A stretch of DNA of 64,000 nt from Bufo bufo. Lineage: Eukaryota > Chordata > Amphibia > Anura > Bufonidae. Under the pieces are notes generated by a model that ran no database searches, was not told the DNA's origin, and saw nothing but the letters and a program-made list of their open reading frames with translations. The position numbers were made by a program, and so were the translations under genes. This document shows positions 1-10,017 of the stretch, in pieces. The first letter of the stretch is position 1. Every line of letters begins with the position of its first letter. The stretch spans positions 159,783,256 through 159,847,255 of the forward strand of contig NC_053394.1 in NCBI RefSeq assembly GCF_905171765.1. Direction: 5' to 3'.

Positions 1-354
1 TAGGAATGCAATTTATACGCAATATCTGACCTTATATGCATCAAGCTGAATGGATGACCTCCCACTATTCTGTTTGATTTTAATGTTTGTTTTATAATTT
101 TATTTATTCCTTTTGTATTTTATTTTATATGAATCAGCTATACTACCATGAAGGATTCACTAACCAATATTAGGAACGTCAATACAAAGAACTGAGTATT
201 TGCTCTTGAATCCGAGACACCATAAAAATTAAATGTGTTTGTTTGAATAGGAACCTCAGTCTGCTGCTACAGCATTGTGTTTTATGTACATTTATGAATT
301 TTTATTTGTCAATCAATCAAATGTGTCTATATTGATAAATACTGAAGTACTCTA
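1..354. other. Flank without a recognised gene
   Basis: AT-rich sequence ending at the TA target of the first Tc1-like element. I see no coding exon. It may belong to the Harbinger element whose transposase resumes downstream, but nothing here proves that. Confidence 0.4.
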
Positions 355-1895
355 CAGTTGTGGCCAAAAGTTTTGAGAATGACACAAATATTAGTTTTCA
401 CAAAGTTTGCTGCTAAACTGCTTTTAGATCTTTGTTTCAGTTGTTTCTGTGATGTAGTGAAATATAATTACATGCACTTCATACGTTTCAAAGGCTTTTA
501 TCGACAATTACATGACATTTATGCAAAGAGTCAGTATTTGCAGTGTTGGCCCTTCTTTTTCAGGACCTCTGCAATTTGACTGGGCATGCTCTCAATCAAC
601 TTCTGGGCCAATTCCTGACTGATAGCAACCCATTCTTTCATAATCACTTCTTGGAGTTTGTCAGAATTAGTAGGTTTTTGTTTGTCCACCCGCCTCTTGA
701 GGATTGACCACAAGTTCTCAATGGGATTAAGATCTGGGGAGTTTCCAGGCCATGGACCCAACATGTCAACGTTTTGGTCCCCGAGCCACTTAGTTATCAC
801 TTTTGCCTTATGGCACGGTGCTCCATCGTGCTGGAAAATGCATTGTTCTTCACCAAACTGTTGTTGGATGGTTGGAAGAAGTTGCTGTTGGAGGGTGTTT
901 TGGTACCATTCTTTATTCATGGCTGTGTTTTTGGGCAAAATTGTGAGTGAGCCCACTCCCTTGGATGAGAAGCAACCCCACACATGAATGGTCTCAGGAT
1001 GCTTTACTGTTGGCATGACACAGGACTAATGGTAGCGCTCACCTTTTCTTCTCCGGACAAGCCTTTTTCCAGATGCCCCAAACAATCGGAAAGAGGCTTC
1101 ATCGGAGAATATGACTTTGCCCCAGTCCTCAGCAGTCCATTCACCATACTTTCTGCAGAAGATCAATCTGTCCCTGATGTTATTTTTTTGGAGAGAAGTG
1201 TCTTCTTTGCTGCCCTTCTTGACACCAGGCTATCTTCCAAAAGTGCAGATGCGCTCACACCTGCCTGCTGCCATTCCTGAGCAAGCTCTGCACTGGTGGC
1301 CCTCCGATCCCGCAGCTAAATCCTCTTTAGGAGACGATCCTGGCGCTTGCTGGACTTTCTTGGACGCCCTGAAGCCTTCTTAACAAGAATTTAACCTCTT
1401 TCCTTAAAGTTCTTGATGATCCCATAAATTGTTGATTGAGGTGCAATCTTAGTAGCCACAATATCCTTGCCTGTGAAGCCATTTTTATGCAACGCAATGA
1501 TGGCTGCACACGTTTCTTTGCAGGTCACCATGGTTAACAATGGAAGGACAATGATTTCAAGCATCGCCCTCCTTTTAACATGTCAAGTCTGCCATTTTAA
1601 CCCAATCAGCCTGACATAATGATCTCCAGCCTTGTGCTCGTTAACATTCTCACCTGAGTTAACAAGACGATTACTGAAATGATCTCAGCAGGTCCTTTAA
1701 TGACAGCAATGAAATGCAGTGGAAAGTTTTTTTTGGGATTAAGTTAATTTTCATGGCAAAGAAGGACTATGCAATTCATCTGATCACTCTTCATAACATT
1801 CTGGAGTATATGCAAATTGCTATTATAAAAACCTAAGCAGCAACTTTTCCAATTTCCAATATTTATGTAATTCTCAAAACTTTTGGCCACGACTG
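355..1895 (-). mobile_element. Tc1/mariner-like DNA transposon, about 1.54 kb, TA flanked
   Basis: The ends are inverted repeats: left begins CAGTTGTGGCCAAAAG and right is its near-perfect complement ending GGCCACGACTG. A TA dinucleotide lies directly outside each end (353-354 and 1896-1897), the usual Tc1/mariner target duplication. The transposase relic runs on the minus strand. It sits upstream of the Harbinger transposase remnant and probably separates it from its 5' part. An inactivated transposase argues for an old copy. Confidence 0.9.
531..1531 (-). pseudogene. Tc1-like transposase, decayed (DD35E spacing)
   Basis: The start ATG at 1531-1529 opens a helix-turn-helix region (MVTCKETCAAIIALHKNG), followed by an in-frame TAA after about 47 codons and then frame changes. 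The C-terminal third (1016-531) is open. It carries the catalytic block HDGAPCHKA, the later SPDLNPIENLW with the catalytic Glu, and a typical end with ESMPSQIAEVLKKKG. I count 35 residues between the second Asp and the Glu, one more than canonical DD34E. Full length would be about 333 codons, normal for the family. In life it would bind the terminal repeats and cut and paste the element into TA sites; here it is dead. Confidence 0.85.
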
Positions 1896-2475
1896 TATAT
1901 GACACCAGATAAGTGAGTGCCCTCCAATTTCCAATATATATCATTTTATTCACTTATCGACGGTGGGTGCTCCGAGAAGTGTGCACCTATACTATAGATA
2001 CAGTAGGTGGAGCCACTGTCATTCTTCCAATTTATTTTAAGTTGCTGGAAACCTGCCATTTCCCTAATTGTGTCGGAGCTGTGGATGGGAAACATATACG
2101 GATTGTAAAACCTTCCGGAAGTGGCTCAGAATTCTTCAACTACAAAAAATATTTCTCAATAATCTTGATGGCCATTGCGGATGCTGATTACCGGTTTGTT
2201 GCCGTTGACATTGGAGCTTATGGGCAGACAAATGACTTGATGGCTTTCCTAAACTCAGCAATGGGACGCCTCCTGTATTCGAAGGACTTTGGATTGCCAC
2301 CTCTGAGACCTTTGCCAGGTACTGATGGACCTCCATTGCCATTTGTGGTAGTTGTGGATGAGGCCTTCCAAATGTGCGAGAACCTCATCAAGCCATGACT
2401 TGAACACTGTAACGTTTATTTTTTTTTTAAAGTTTTTATTTGTCATTTTAAGAAGTTAACATTTAGAATAGTTTA

Positions 2476-2706
2476 GGGTACTTTCACACTTGCGGCAGGA
2501 CGGATCCGACATCCTGACTATAATGGGGACGGGGGCGGAGCTCCGGCGCAGCACGGCGGTGCACGGCGAAAGGCCGCCGGACTAAAATTACTGCATGTCA
2601 GTGGGGACGGAGCGGCGGTCGGGCGGCACGGCGAAATAGCCGCAGGACGGATCCGACATGGTGAACAGCATGTCGGATCCGTCCTGCCGCAAGTGTGAAA
2701 GTAGCC
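2476..2706. mobile_element. Palindromic MITE with TTTCACAC ends
   Basis: Inverted ends GGGTACTTTCACACTTGC and its complement GCAAGTGTGAAAGTAGCC. TTTA outside the left end and TTAA outside the right end suggest a TTAA target duplication with one change. The interior is GC-rich with repeats of CGGATCCG-type sequence. It interrupts the Harbinger transposase. It has no coding capacity. Confidence 0.75.
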
Positions 2707-2943
2707 TTAAAGAATCAGATTTACACAAATCAGTGAAACATGTTGGCAACAGTTTCGTACATTAAACAAATGTCATAAAAGTCTGGCAGTGTGATTCCTT
2801 CAGGGCTGCCTTTTTGCCGTTGATAAAGCGCGTGTTTAACTACAGACTGACACGTGCTAGACTGGTGGAGTGCGCCTTTGGCATTTTGGTTGCCAAATGG
2901 CGTAGTCTCACCAAAGCAATGCGGACATGCTAGCTGCGATCTA

Positions 2944-3134
2944 GCGAATCTCCTCCTTGCTCACAAAGTCAGATCGCCGTAATCTCGCAGTTACCGAGCT
3001 CGCGCATGCGCAGTTCTTTTCCTGAGGCTGATACCAGCACAAGGAAGGAACACTATGCCGGCACTCCGCATGCGCGAGCTCGCGCATTGCGAAATTACAG
3101 CGATCTGACTTCGTGAGCAAGGAGGAGATTCGTG
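2944..3134. repeat. Inverted repeat inside the Harbinger relic
   Basis: Two arms of about 75 bp (2944-3018 and 3060-3134) are near-perfect complements, sharing GAATCTCCTCCTTGCTCAC, AGTCAGATCGC and GAGCTCGCGCATGCG. The centre is about 40 bp. It looks like a small fold-back element or MITE. It breaks the transposase reading frame. Confidence 0.75.
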
Positions 3135-3795
3135 AATATAGGCGGTGCTGGACTCCTTACCAGGTTAGTACAGCCCCTTTGGCTCCTTACCAGGCTGATT
3201 TACATATATATAAAATCTTTTACACTTAATAAAACCACTCAGAGATATGGGACAGCTATATGTCCGCATCTCTATAGGGTAAAAAGAGGTGACAGAATCC
3301 CTTTTAAAGCCTGTGTAGTTCTACATAACTATCTTTTATCAGAGGAACCACTGCGCCTGGACCCGCAAGAGGTTGATTGCACACTCACCAGGCTGCAACA
3401 TCTGGTGTATCGTTCAGCCCTTGCCGTGGCCCGAATGAGGGACCGTTTCGCCAATTATTTTGTTTCTGAAGCAGGCAGAGTGAGTTGTCATGATAATGTT
3501 GTTTAATTGTTCTTTAAACTGTTTGATCTTCTATTAAATCAAAGTTTTTTTTTTGGTATACACCTTGTGTCGTCTTCTTTTTTACTCAGCCCCACAAATG
3601 CTGCTGCTACACTGGTGTTATATTGAATTTTTTTCACACAAGCTAATGACACCCATGACTTCTGGATTTTGTACATGGCATTGTTCACGTTGCAGCATCA
3701 CTCTTGTGAACATGCACACGGTCCAGATCCTCATGGGTGGCATTCGCTTTTGTGAAACAAACATGAAGGGTAGTAGCCACAAATACGTTTATTAA

Positions 3796-4229
3796 AGGGG
3801 GTGTCTCTTAGACATTGGGTGCATATTGCTAGGATATTCCCTCTGTATGGGTGCGGGTCCCAATGTTGGGATCCGCACCTATATCGGTGACATAGCCACA
3901 CAAGGCAAGTTTGGTGGTTAGAGTCCGGTCCGGCCACCACCAAGCGCTTTCTTCATAGAAGTGAATGGGAGTGCACCACACATGACCGGCCACTGCTCCC
4001 ATTAACTTCTATTGGCCCAATGGAAACAGCCTATCCAGCGCTCAGCTATTTTTGGAGGACCCATAGAAAAGCAATGGAGGGGATAATGTGCCTGCGCAGT
4101 GCGCTCACCAGCACTTTCATGTTCTCGATATAGGTGCGTGTACATGCGCTGGTACGCAACTATAAGCTATAAGCCAATGGTGGCATATCCTAACGATATG
4201 CCCCCATCGTCTTTGTTGAGACAACCCCT
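3796..4229. mobile_element. TTAA-flanked nonautonomous DNA element
   Basis: Left end AGGGGGTGTCTC and right end GAGACAACCCCT are complementary and each is flanked by TTAA (3792-3795 and 4230-4233). Internal halves match imperfectly (gcatattgctagg against cctaacgatatgc). TTAA duplication is typical of piggyBac and Kolobok superfamilies; the sequence alone does not choose between them. No ORF. Confidence 0.75.
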
Positions 4230-4328
4230 TTAAGCTATTGGCCCTTCCTCAATATTGCAAGGCACCATTGTGTTTTTGTTTGACAACATCACACAATCTG
4301 CCTTGTCACGACAAATAATGCTTGTTAA

Positions 4329-4783
4329 AGGGGTTATCCGGGTTCAGAGGTGAACCCGGACTTACCCATATTTGCACCCAGACTACCCCACTAAGCTGAG
4401 CTCAATCGCGCAGGGCAGAGGCATTTTGTAGAGGTTCTGTGACGTACTGGGGTCTCCATAGCGCTGCCAGGTGGAGGCTTGCGCCCATCAGTGAGCCCCG
4501 TGGCGTCACCAGCACTGATGGGCCGGCTTTAGAGCTGCCCTAGCCTGTAAAGCTGCTAGGGCAGCGCTAAAGCCTGCCAATTAGAGCCGGTGATGTCACC
4601 GAACACACTGTTTGGCTGAATTCTCCGCCTAGCAGTGTGTTATTGTAACCCTTGCCCTGCCCGATCCTGTGCAGGGCATGGTAGAGCATTGGAGCTTGAA
4701 ATGCTCCGTTGCTAACATCAGGGCAGCTGCCCGGGTGAAATTCTGTGTAGGTCCGGCTTCAGATCTGAACCCGGACAACAACT
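4329..4783. mobile_element. TTAA-flanked nonautonomous DNA element
   Basis: TTAA at 4325-4328 and at 4784-4787 flank ends that match as AGGGGTTATCCGGGTTCAG and the complement of CTGAACCCGGACAACAACT. Same terminal style (AGGGG) as the element at 3796. No ORF; GC-rich interior. Confidence 0.7.
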
Positions 4784-4787
4784 TTAA

Positions 4788-5304
4788 CATCAGCATGTCC
4801 CTTGCGTGTCCCTTGTGCTAATCACGCTAGTTATATGAGAGCATTATCTGGAAATCATTAACTAAAGAGTGAAATTTAAATTTAGCGCTCTGTAGTTAAT
4901 GAATTTGTGATAATGCTGATTCACATGGACCGTGACTCCCACAAGGGCTCATGTAAAAGATCACAAGATTGACCGATGAACAAGGAGCTAATAGATAACC
5001 CATTATTGATCGTGCAACATGACATGTTCAGGGTTCATCCACCTTTGGCACTACTGCTGTTTTGAAACTACAACGCCCAAGGGCGTTATAATAAATGCAG
5101 AGTAGTGAGCCGATGGGAGTTTTACTTTAACAGCAGCTGGAGTGCCCCAGGTTGCTGATCCCCTGTACTGGACAATTAAAACACACACACAGTCAAGTAA
5201 ACAAATTTTTTTTTATTAGAGAAAAACATAACAATATAGATATATATAAATAACAAAACCCAAAAAAATACAACTGTTGAAACGTTGAAGGGGAGGTGGA
5301 CCGT
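4788..5304. other. No gene seen
   Basis: AT-rich sequence with a short AC run near 5180 and T-rich stretch near 5205. I find no coding exon or terminal repeat here. Confidence 0.4.
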
Positions 5305-5716
5305 CTAGGGCTGGCAATGTAACCCCCCTGTCCTCCGTGTAGGCTTAATAAAAATGACAGGCCCCAGGGAAGGATGCAGGGAGAATTTGTGGGGTGTGGA
5401 GAGAGGAAGGGTCTGAACTGGAGGGTTCCCGAGCATGTGTGGAGGAGGAAGTTTGGATAGAAGTGGGAGGGAAATAGTGTGAAAGAGAAGAAGAAAATGA
5501 GGCAGAAGGGAACACATGCTCATGGGGGGTGGGAATGGGATAGTGTTCGGGACTGGGAAGGTTGCTGGAAAGGGAATGGGGCATAGGTGTAGGATGGGGG
5601 GGCGGTACAAAATTTCCCATGACCCGTTCTCATCCATGTTCTTGAACTCATGCACCTGCTTGGGCGACATTTGGTCCATCACAGGGACTAAGGTTAGCGC
5701 ATAAAGTTGGTGAGGG
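5305..5716 (-). pseudogene. Possible last exon of a Harbinger Myb-like accessory gene
   Basis: On the minus strand an acceptor (TTAACTCAG) at 5717 is followed by an open frame reading LYALTLVPVMDQMSPK then QVHEFKNM, which resembles the small BESS-type motif at the end of MADF proteins. After that motif two overlapping frames are proline/serine rich (for example HEHVFPSASFSSS in one), which suggests a frameshift in a low-complexity tail. It lies on the same strand as, and downstream of, the MADF exons at 14090-12269, so it may be the end of that gene with later insertions between. Function and linkage are inference. Confidence 0.35.
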
Positions 5717-5828
5717 CTGAGTTAACGCGCCGACTCCGCCCCCTCCCAGCGGCGTATCAAGTCATCCCTCATTACCATTATTTATTCCGCAAAACCTTCT
5801 AGAGTGCCAGACACGACCCCTACAAGGT

Positions 5829-6036
5829 TCACAAAATCACTGCGACGGCACTCTGGCTGTTCAACACGGCTCTCAAATTCTGGCAGACATTTAAGAGCCT
5901 CTGTTGAACATAGGGACTTGGTAGGGGAACGGGATTGTCCTGACCAGGTGCATGACGGACAGGAGGGCTGCGGGTGGCGATCAGTTCCGGGTCCGCCTCA
6001 AGAGGTGGGTCAGGCACCTAAGTGCTGCTGGCAGTT
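5829..6036 (-). pseudogene. Possible further exon of the same accessory gene
   Basis: A polypyrimidine tract and TCTACAG acceptor lie just above 6036 on the minus strand, with a second possible acceptor (CACTTAG) a few bases on. From the latter, about 60 codons are open (VPDPPLEADPELIA through VQQRLLNVCQNLRAVL). I do not recognise the product. It is placed here only because strand and position fit the accessory-gene remnant at 5305-5716. Confidence 0.2.
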
Positions 6037-6540
6037 CTGTAGAAAAAAAATGTAAATAGTTGGCCTACAAATACTGCATCCAGGTCAGTGGCGTAGGGAT
6101 CGCCATAGTAATGGCTATGCGGCCCTACGCCACTGGGAGCCCGGGCCGCCTGCTGAGGATTATTTTTTTTTAAATTCATGTGGCGAGTGGCGTACAGGCG
6201 TAGCGTTGCATGCCTCTCCAGCAGGACAGACCGAGAAAGCGATATCTCTGCAGCGCTGTTGGCGGTGCGATAGCGGGCGGCCAGAGGCAAAGAGGCGTAC
6301 CTGCAGTTAGGAGAGGGAGTGGTCCCGCTCGCAGTCTGGGCGGCAGTCCTGACTCCTGCTGGCCGGAAGTGCAAACAGGGCCCCCTCCCAGACTCCTAGA
6401 AGCTCCATGTGGCCCTGGATGTGACCGTCCACGCGCCTGCCCGCCTGTCTCTCTTACCTGCCCACCCGCCTCACTTGTAGCCTGCCTGCCAACCAATGCT
6501 GCCTACCATCAGACTCACTGCCAGCCTGACCAACAATGGT

Positions 6541-7079
6541 GAGTTTGTGCCCCCTGCCCTGTACTATGCCCCGTATGCTGTATTCTGCCTCCTGCCCTGT
6601 ACTATGTCCCCTATGCTGTATTCTGCCCCCTATGTTTCACTGTGCCCCCTATGCTGCAATGTGTGTGCCCCCATGCCCTGTACCGTACCCACTATGCTAT
6701 ATTGTGCCCCCTGCCCTGTACTGTGCCCCCTATGCTGTACTGTGCCCCCTATGCTGTGCCCCTTATACTGTACTGTGCCGCCTGTCCTGTACCCCCTGCC
6801 CTGTACCGTGCCCTATACCCTGCTCTATGCCCCATTATAATACCCTGTAGGAGGCATATTACAGGAGCATAAGGGTATATCACTGTACTATGCCTCCTAA
6901 CCTCTACTATGCCCTCTTATACACTATACTGTGCCTACTAACTGGTACTATGCCCTTATACCCTGCAATGTGCCCCCTTACCATAGCCTGTACAGTGCCC
7001 CTAATCATACCATGCACTGTGCCCTCTTATACTCTATACTGTGCCCCGGTCACATACTGTACTGTGTCTCCTTATACCC
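6541..7079 (+). repeat. Minisatellite with CTGTACTGTGCCCC units
   Basis: Degenerate tandem units of about 19-21 bp of the form ccctatgctgtactgtgcc, interrupted near 6840-6890. Because the unit length is not a multiple of three, open frames appear in all three plus frames; these are repeat artefacts and not genes. Confidence 0.8.
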
Positions 7080-7080
7080 T

Positions 7081-7530
7081 GTTATCCAGTCACTGTATGG
7101 TGGCGTTATCCAGTCACTCTATGGCGGCGTTATCCAGTCACTGTACGGCGACGTTATCCAGTCACTGTACGACGGTCTTATCCAGTCACTGTACGGCGGT
7201 GTTATCCAGTCACTGTACGGCGGTGTTATCCAGTCATTCTATTGCGGTGTTATCCAGTCATTCTATTGCGGTGTTATCCAGTCATTCTATCGCGGTGTTA
7301 TCCAGTCATTGTATGGCACTGTTATCCAGTCACTGTATGGCCGTGTTGTCCAGTCATTGTATGGCACTGTTATCCAGTCACTGTACGGCTGTGTTATTCA
7401 GTCATTGTATGGCGGTTATCAAGTCACTGTATGGCGGTTATTCAGTCGCTGTATGGTGGTGTTATCCAGTCATGATATGGAGCTATAACGTTACAGTGTT
7501 TTGTTATCCAGTCATGGTATAAGCTATTAT
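7081..7530 (+). repeat. 24-bp minisatellite
   Basis: About 18 units of gttatccagtcactgtatggcg with point variation (tattgcg, tacggcg, tcgcgg). The unit is 24 bp, so each frame repeats an eight-residue motif such as VIQSLYGG or YPVTVRRC. No evidence of coding use. Confidence 0.85.
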
Positions 7531-7797
7531 CCAATATGGTGGTATTATTTAGTCTCTATATGTTGGTGATTATATAGTCACTAAATCTATTATTATTCGT
7601 GGGTAGGGCTAACATCTTTACAGTATTTACTGTAGATTCCAGTACATGATACTGTGGAGTGAGCCTTGTAGAATACAGTCCACACCACTGATCACCAGGA
7701 CCAGGCTGTGCGCTCCGCCAGCATTCTGTACTAGAGCATGCAGTACATTGCAGCCTCCCTTCTCTGCCTCTAGCACTTGGCACTATCATGGCACACT

Positions 7798-8073
7798 AAG
7801 GCCGGTTTCACATCATGTTTTGCCATTCGTCTAATGTATACATAAAATGTATATGTTAACAAATGCCTCAGACTGACACCATACAGTGGCATCCGTCACC
7901 ATAGAGTCCCATTGTAAAAAAATAATAATAATAATTATACGTTAACTTATACGTTTTTTTTTTAAAAAGACTTTGCAGGATACAAAAGCAAAGTGTGCTG
8001 CGCTTTTTTTGTATCCTTTTTTCCAATGTATACCTCAAATGGAAGGCAAAAATGTGATGTGAACCCTCCCTTA
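7798..8073. mobile_element. Palindromic MITE with GGTTTCACATCA ends
   Basis: Left TAAGGCCGGTTTCACATCA and right TGATGTGAACCCTCCCTTA style ends are inverted repeats. Interior includes ATA/AAT runs and short inverted homology (atgccactgtatggtgtcag type). It belongs to the same terminal family as the elements at 29083 and 41921. It sits inside the hAT element. Confidence 0.65.
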
Positions 8074-8176
8074 CATATGCACACATATGATGCCAGGATA
8101 GTCATGGAGGGGGGCCCATACAAAATTTTGCTATGGGGCCCAGTGAGTTCTAGCTACGCCCCTGAGCCAGGTTATA

Positions 8177-9737
8177 CAGGGAGTGCAGAATTATTAGGCA
8201 AGTTGTATTTTTGAGGATTAATTTTATTATTGAACAACAACCATGTTCTCAATGAACCCAAAAAACTCATTAATATCAAAGCTGAATATTTTTGGAAGTA
8301 GTTTTTAGTTTGTTTTTAGTTTTAGCTATTTTAGGGGGATATCTGTGTGTGCAGGTGACTATTACTGTGCATAATTATTAGGCAACTTAACAAAAAACAA
8401 ATATATACCCATTTAAATTATTTATTTTTACCAGTGAAACCAATATAACATCTCAACATTCACAAATATACATTTCTGACATTCAAAAACAAAACAAAAA
8501 CAAATCAGTGACCAATATAGCCACCTTTCTTTGCAAGGACACTCAAAAGCCTGCCATCCATGGATTCTGTCAGTGTTTTGATCTGTTCACCATCAACATT
8601 GCGTGCAGCAGCAACCACAGCCTCCCAGACACTGTTCAGAGAGGTGTACTGTTTTCCCTCCTTGTAAATCTGACATTTGATGATGGACCACAGGTTCTCA
8701 ATGGGGTTCAGATCAGGTGAACAAGGAGGCCATGTCATTAGATTTTCTTCTTTTATACCCTTTCTTGCCAGCCACGCTGTGGAGTACTTGGACGCGTGTG
8801 ATGGAGCATTGTCCTGCATGAAAATCATGGTTTTTCTTGAAGGATGCAGACTTCTTCCTGTACCACTGCTTGAAGAAGGTGTCTTCCAGAAACTGGCAGT
8901 AGGACTGGGAGTTGAGCTTGACTCCATCCTCAATCCGAAAAGGCCCCACAAGCTCATCTTTGATACCAGCCCAAACCAGTACTCCACCTCCACCTCGCTG
9001 GCGTCTGAGTCGGACTGGAGCTCTCTGCCCTTTACCAATCCAGCCACGGGCCCATCCATCTGGCCCATCAAGACTCACTCTCATTTCATCAGTCCATAAA
9101 ACCTTAGAAAAATCAGTCTTGAGATATTTCTTGGCCCAGTCTTGACGTTTCAGCTTGTGTGTCTTGTTCAGTGGTGGTCGTCTTTCAGCTTTTCTTACCT
9201 TGGCCATGTCTCTGAATATTGCACACCTTGTGCTTTTGGGCACTCCAGTGATGTTGCAGCTCTGAAATATGGCCAAACTGGTGGCAAGTGGCATCTTGGC
9301 AGCTGCACGCTTGACTTTTCTCAGTTCATGGGCAGTTATTTTGCGCCTTGGTTTTTCCACACGCTTCTTGCGACCCTGTTGACTATTTTGAATGAAACGC
9401 TTGATTGTTCGATGATCACGCTTCAGAAGCTTTGCAATTTTAAGAGTGCTGCATCCCTCTGCAAGATATCTCACTATTTTTGACTTTTCTGAGCCTGTCA
9501 AGTCCTTCTTTTGACCCATTTTGCCAAAGGAAAGGAAGTTGCCTAATAATTATGCACACCTAATATAGGGTGTTGATGTCATTAGACCACACCCCTTCTC
9601 ATTACAGAGATGCACATCACCTAATATGCTTAATTGGTAGTAGGCTTTCGAGCCTATACAGCTTGGAGTAAGACAACATGCATAAAGAGGATGATGTGGT
9701 CAAAATACTCATTTGCCTAATAATTCTGCACTCCCTG
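8177..9737 (-). mobile_element. Tc1-like DD37E transposon, copy 1
   Basis: Ends CAGGGAGTGCAGAATTATTA and the exact complement TAATAATTCTGCACTCCCTG, flanked by TA at 8175-8176 and 9738-9739. Length 1561 bp. It is nearly identical to the element at 52170-53727. Terminal inverted repeats contain an additional internal repeat of the ATTATTAGGCAA motif near 8370 and 9540. Confidence 0.93.
8505..9519 (-). pseudogene. DD37E Tc1-like transposase, frameshifted copy
   Basis: Starts with MGQKKDLTGSEKSKIVRYL, a paired-like helix-turn-helix region. Compared with the intact copy at 52493-53509 it has a 3-bp deletion (TTTGATACC near 8960, against TTTGATGATACC) and an extra G near 8829 (atggttttt against atgttttt) that shifts the frame. 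Downstream of the shift the catalytic block QDNAPSHASK and SPDLNPIENLW remain readable in another frame. It would have been about 337 residues; this copy cannot make a full protein. Confidence 0.9.
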
Positions 9738-9744
9738 TATGCTA

Positions 9745-9935
9745 TGGCTTCCTCCACCCGTAGGGGGCTGCCTTAAAAAGAGGGGCCAAATGCTCCTCTG
9801 TCTCACACAGCCCCTTGCACTCATAGGGAGAGAACAGTTGTCCCTCCAACCGTAGGGGGCTGCCTGAAACAGAGGGGCCAAACACTCCTCTGTCTCAGAC
9901 AGCCTTTTGCACTCAGAGGGAGAGAAAAGAAAACG
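9745..9935 (+). repeat. Direct duplication of about 107 bp
   Basis: The block starting cctccacccgtagggggctgc is repeated as cctccaaccgtagggggctgc, followed in each copy by aggggccaaa, ctcctctgtctcaga/ca cag and gcactca(t/g)agggagagaa. Two copies only. No coding function seen. Confidence 0.7.
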
Positions 9936-10017
9936 TGTTTTCCAGTCCTTAAAAAGAAAAAAAATACTTCTTAGTGCCAGCGTCCGTCTTAGGAACCCCA
10001 AGGCTGCACTATACATA

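Larger units (their letters stand above)
2041..3506 (+). pseudogene. PIF/Harbinger transposase (DDE_4 type), broken in three pieces
   Basis: Piece 1 (about 2041-2397) holds the catalytic core: GAVDGKHIRI with the first Asp, FVAVDIGAYG with the second, and VVVVDEAF with the acidic third position, then CENLIKP, a Harbinger hallmark. Piece 2 (2826-2930) continues the same protein with VFNYRLTRARLVECAFGI and WRSL. Piece 3 (about 3302-3506) is the C-terminus with KACVVLHNYLL and ending in a stop after HDNVV. Two insertions separate the pieces (about 2398-2825, including a TTAA-type palindrome, and about 2931-3300, including another palindrome). The N-terminal part is missing or lies beyond the Tc1 insertion. 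HARBI1 is the domesticated vertebrate relative; this copy is a transposon relic. Confidence 0.85.
6086..8164. mobile_element. Nonautonomous hAT-like element with internal minisatellites
   Basis: The left end CAGTGGCGTAGGGAT and the right end CTACGCCCCTG (complement CAGGGGCGTAG) are the CAGKGGCGTA type ends of hAT transposons. The flanks form an 8-bp target duplication with one mismatch: atccaggt at 6078-6085 and agccaggt at 8165-8172. Eight base pairs is the hAT hallmark. The 2.1-kb interior has no transposase; it is made largely of two minisatellites (about 6541-7079 and 7081-7530) and a nested palindromic element (7798-8073). Confidence 0.8.

Noticed and set aside
6890..7522. 210-codon plus-strand open frame
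   Set aside because: It is an artefact of two minisatellites; other frames are open over the same DNA.
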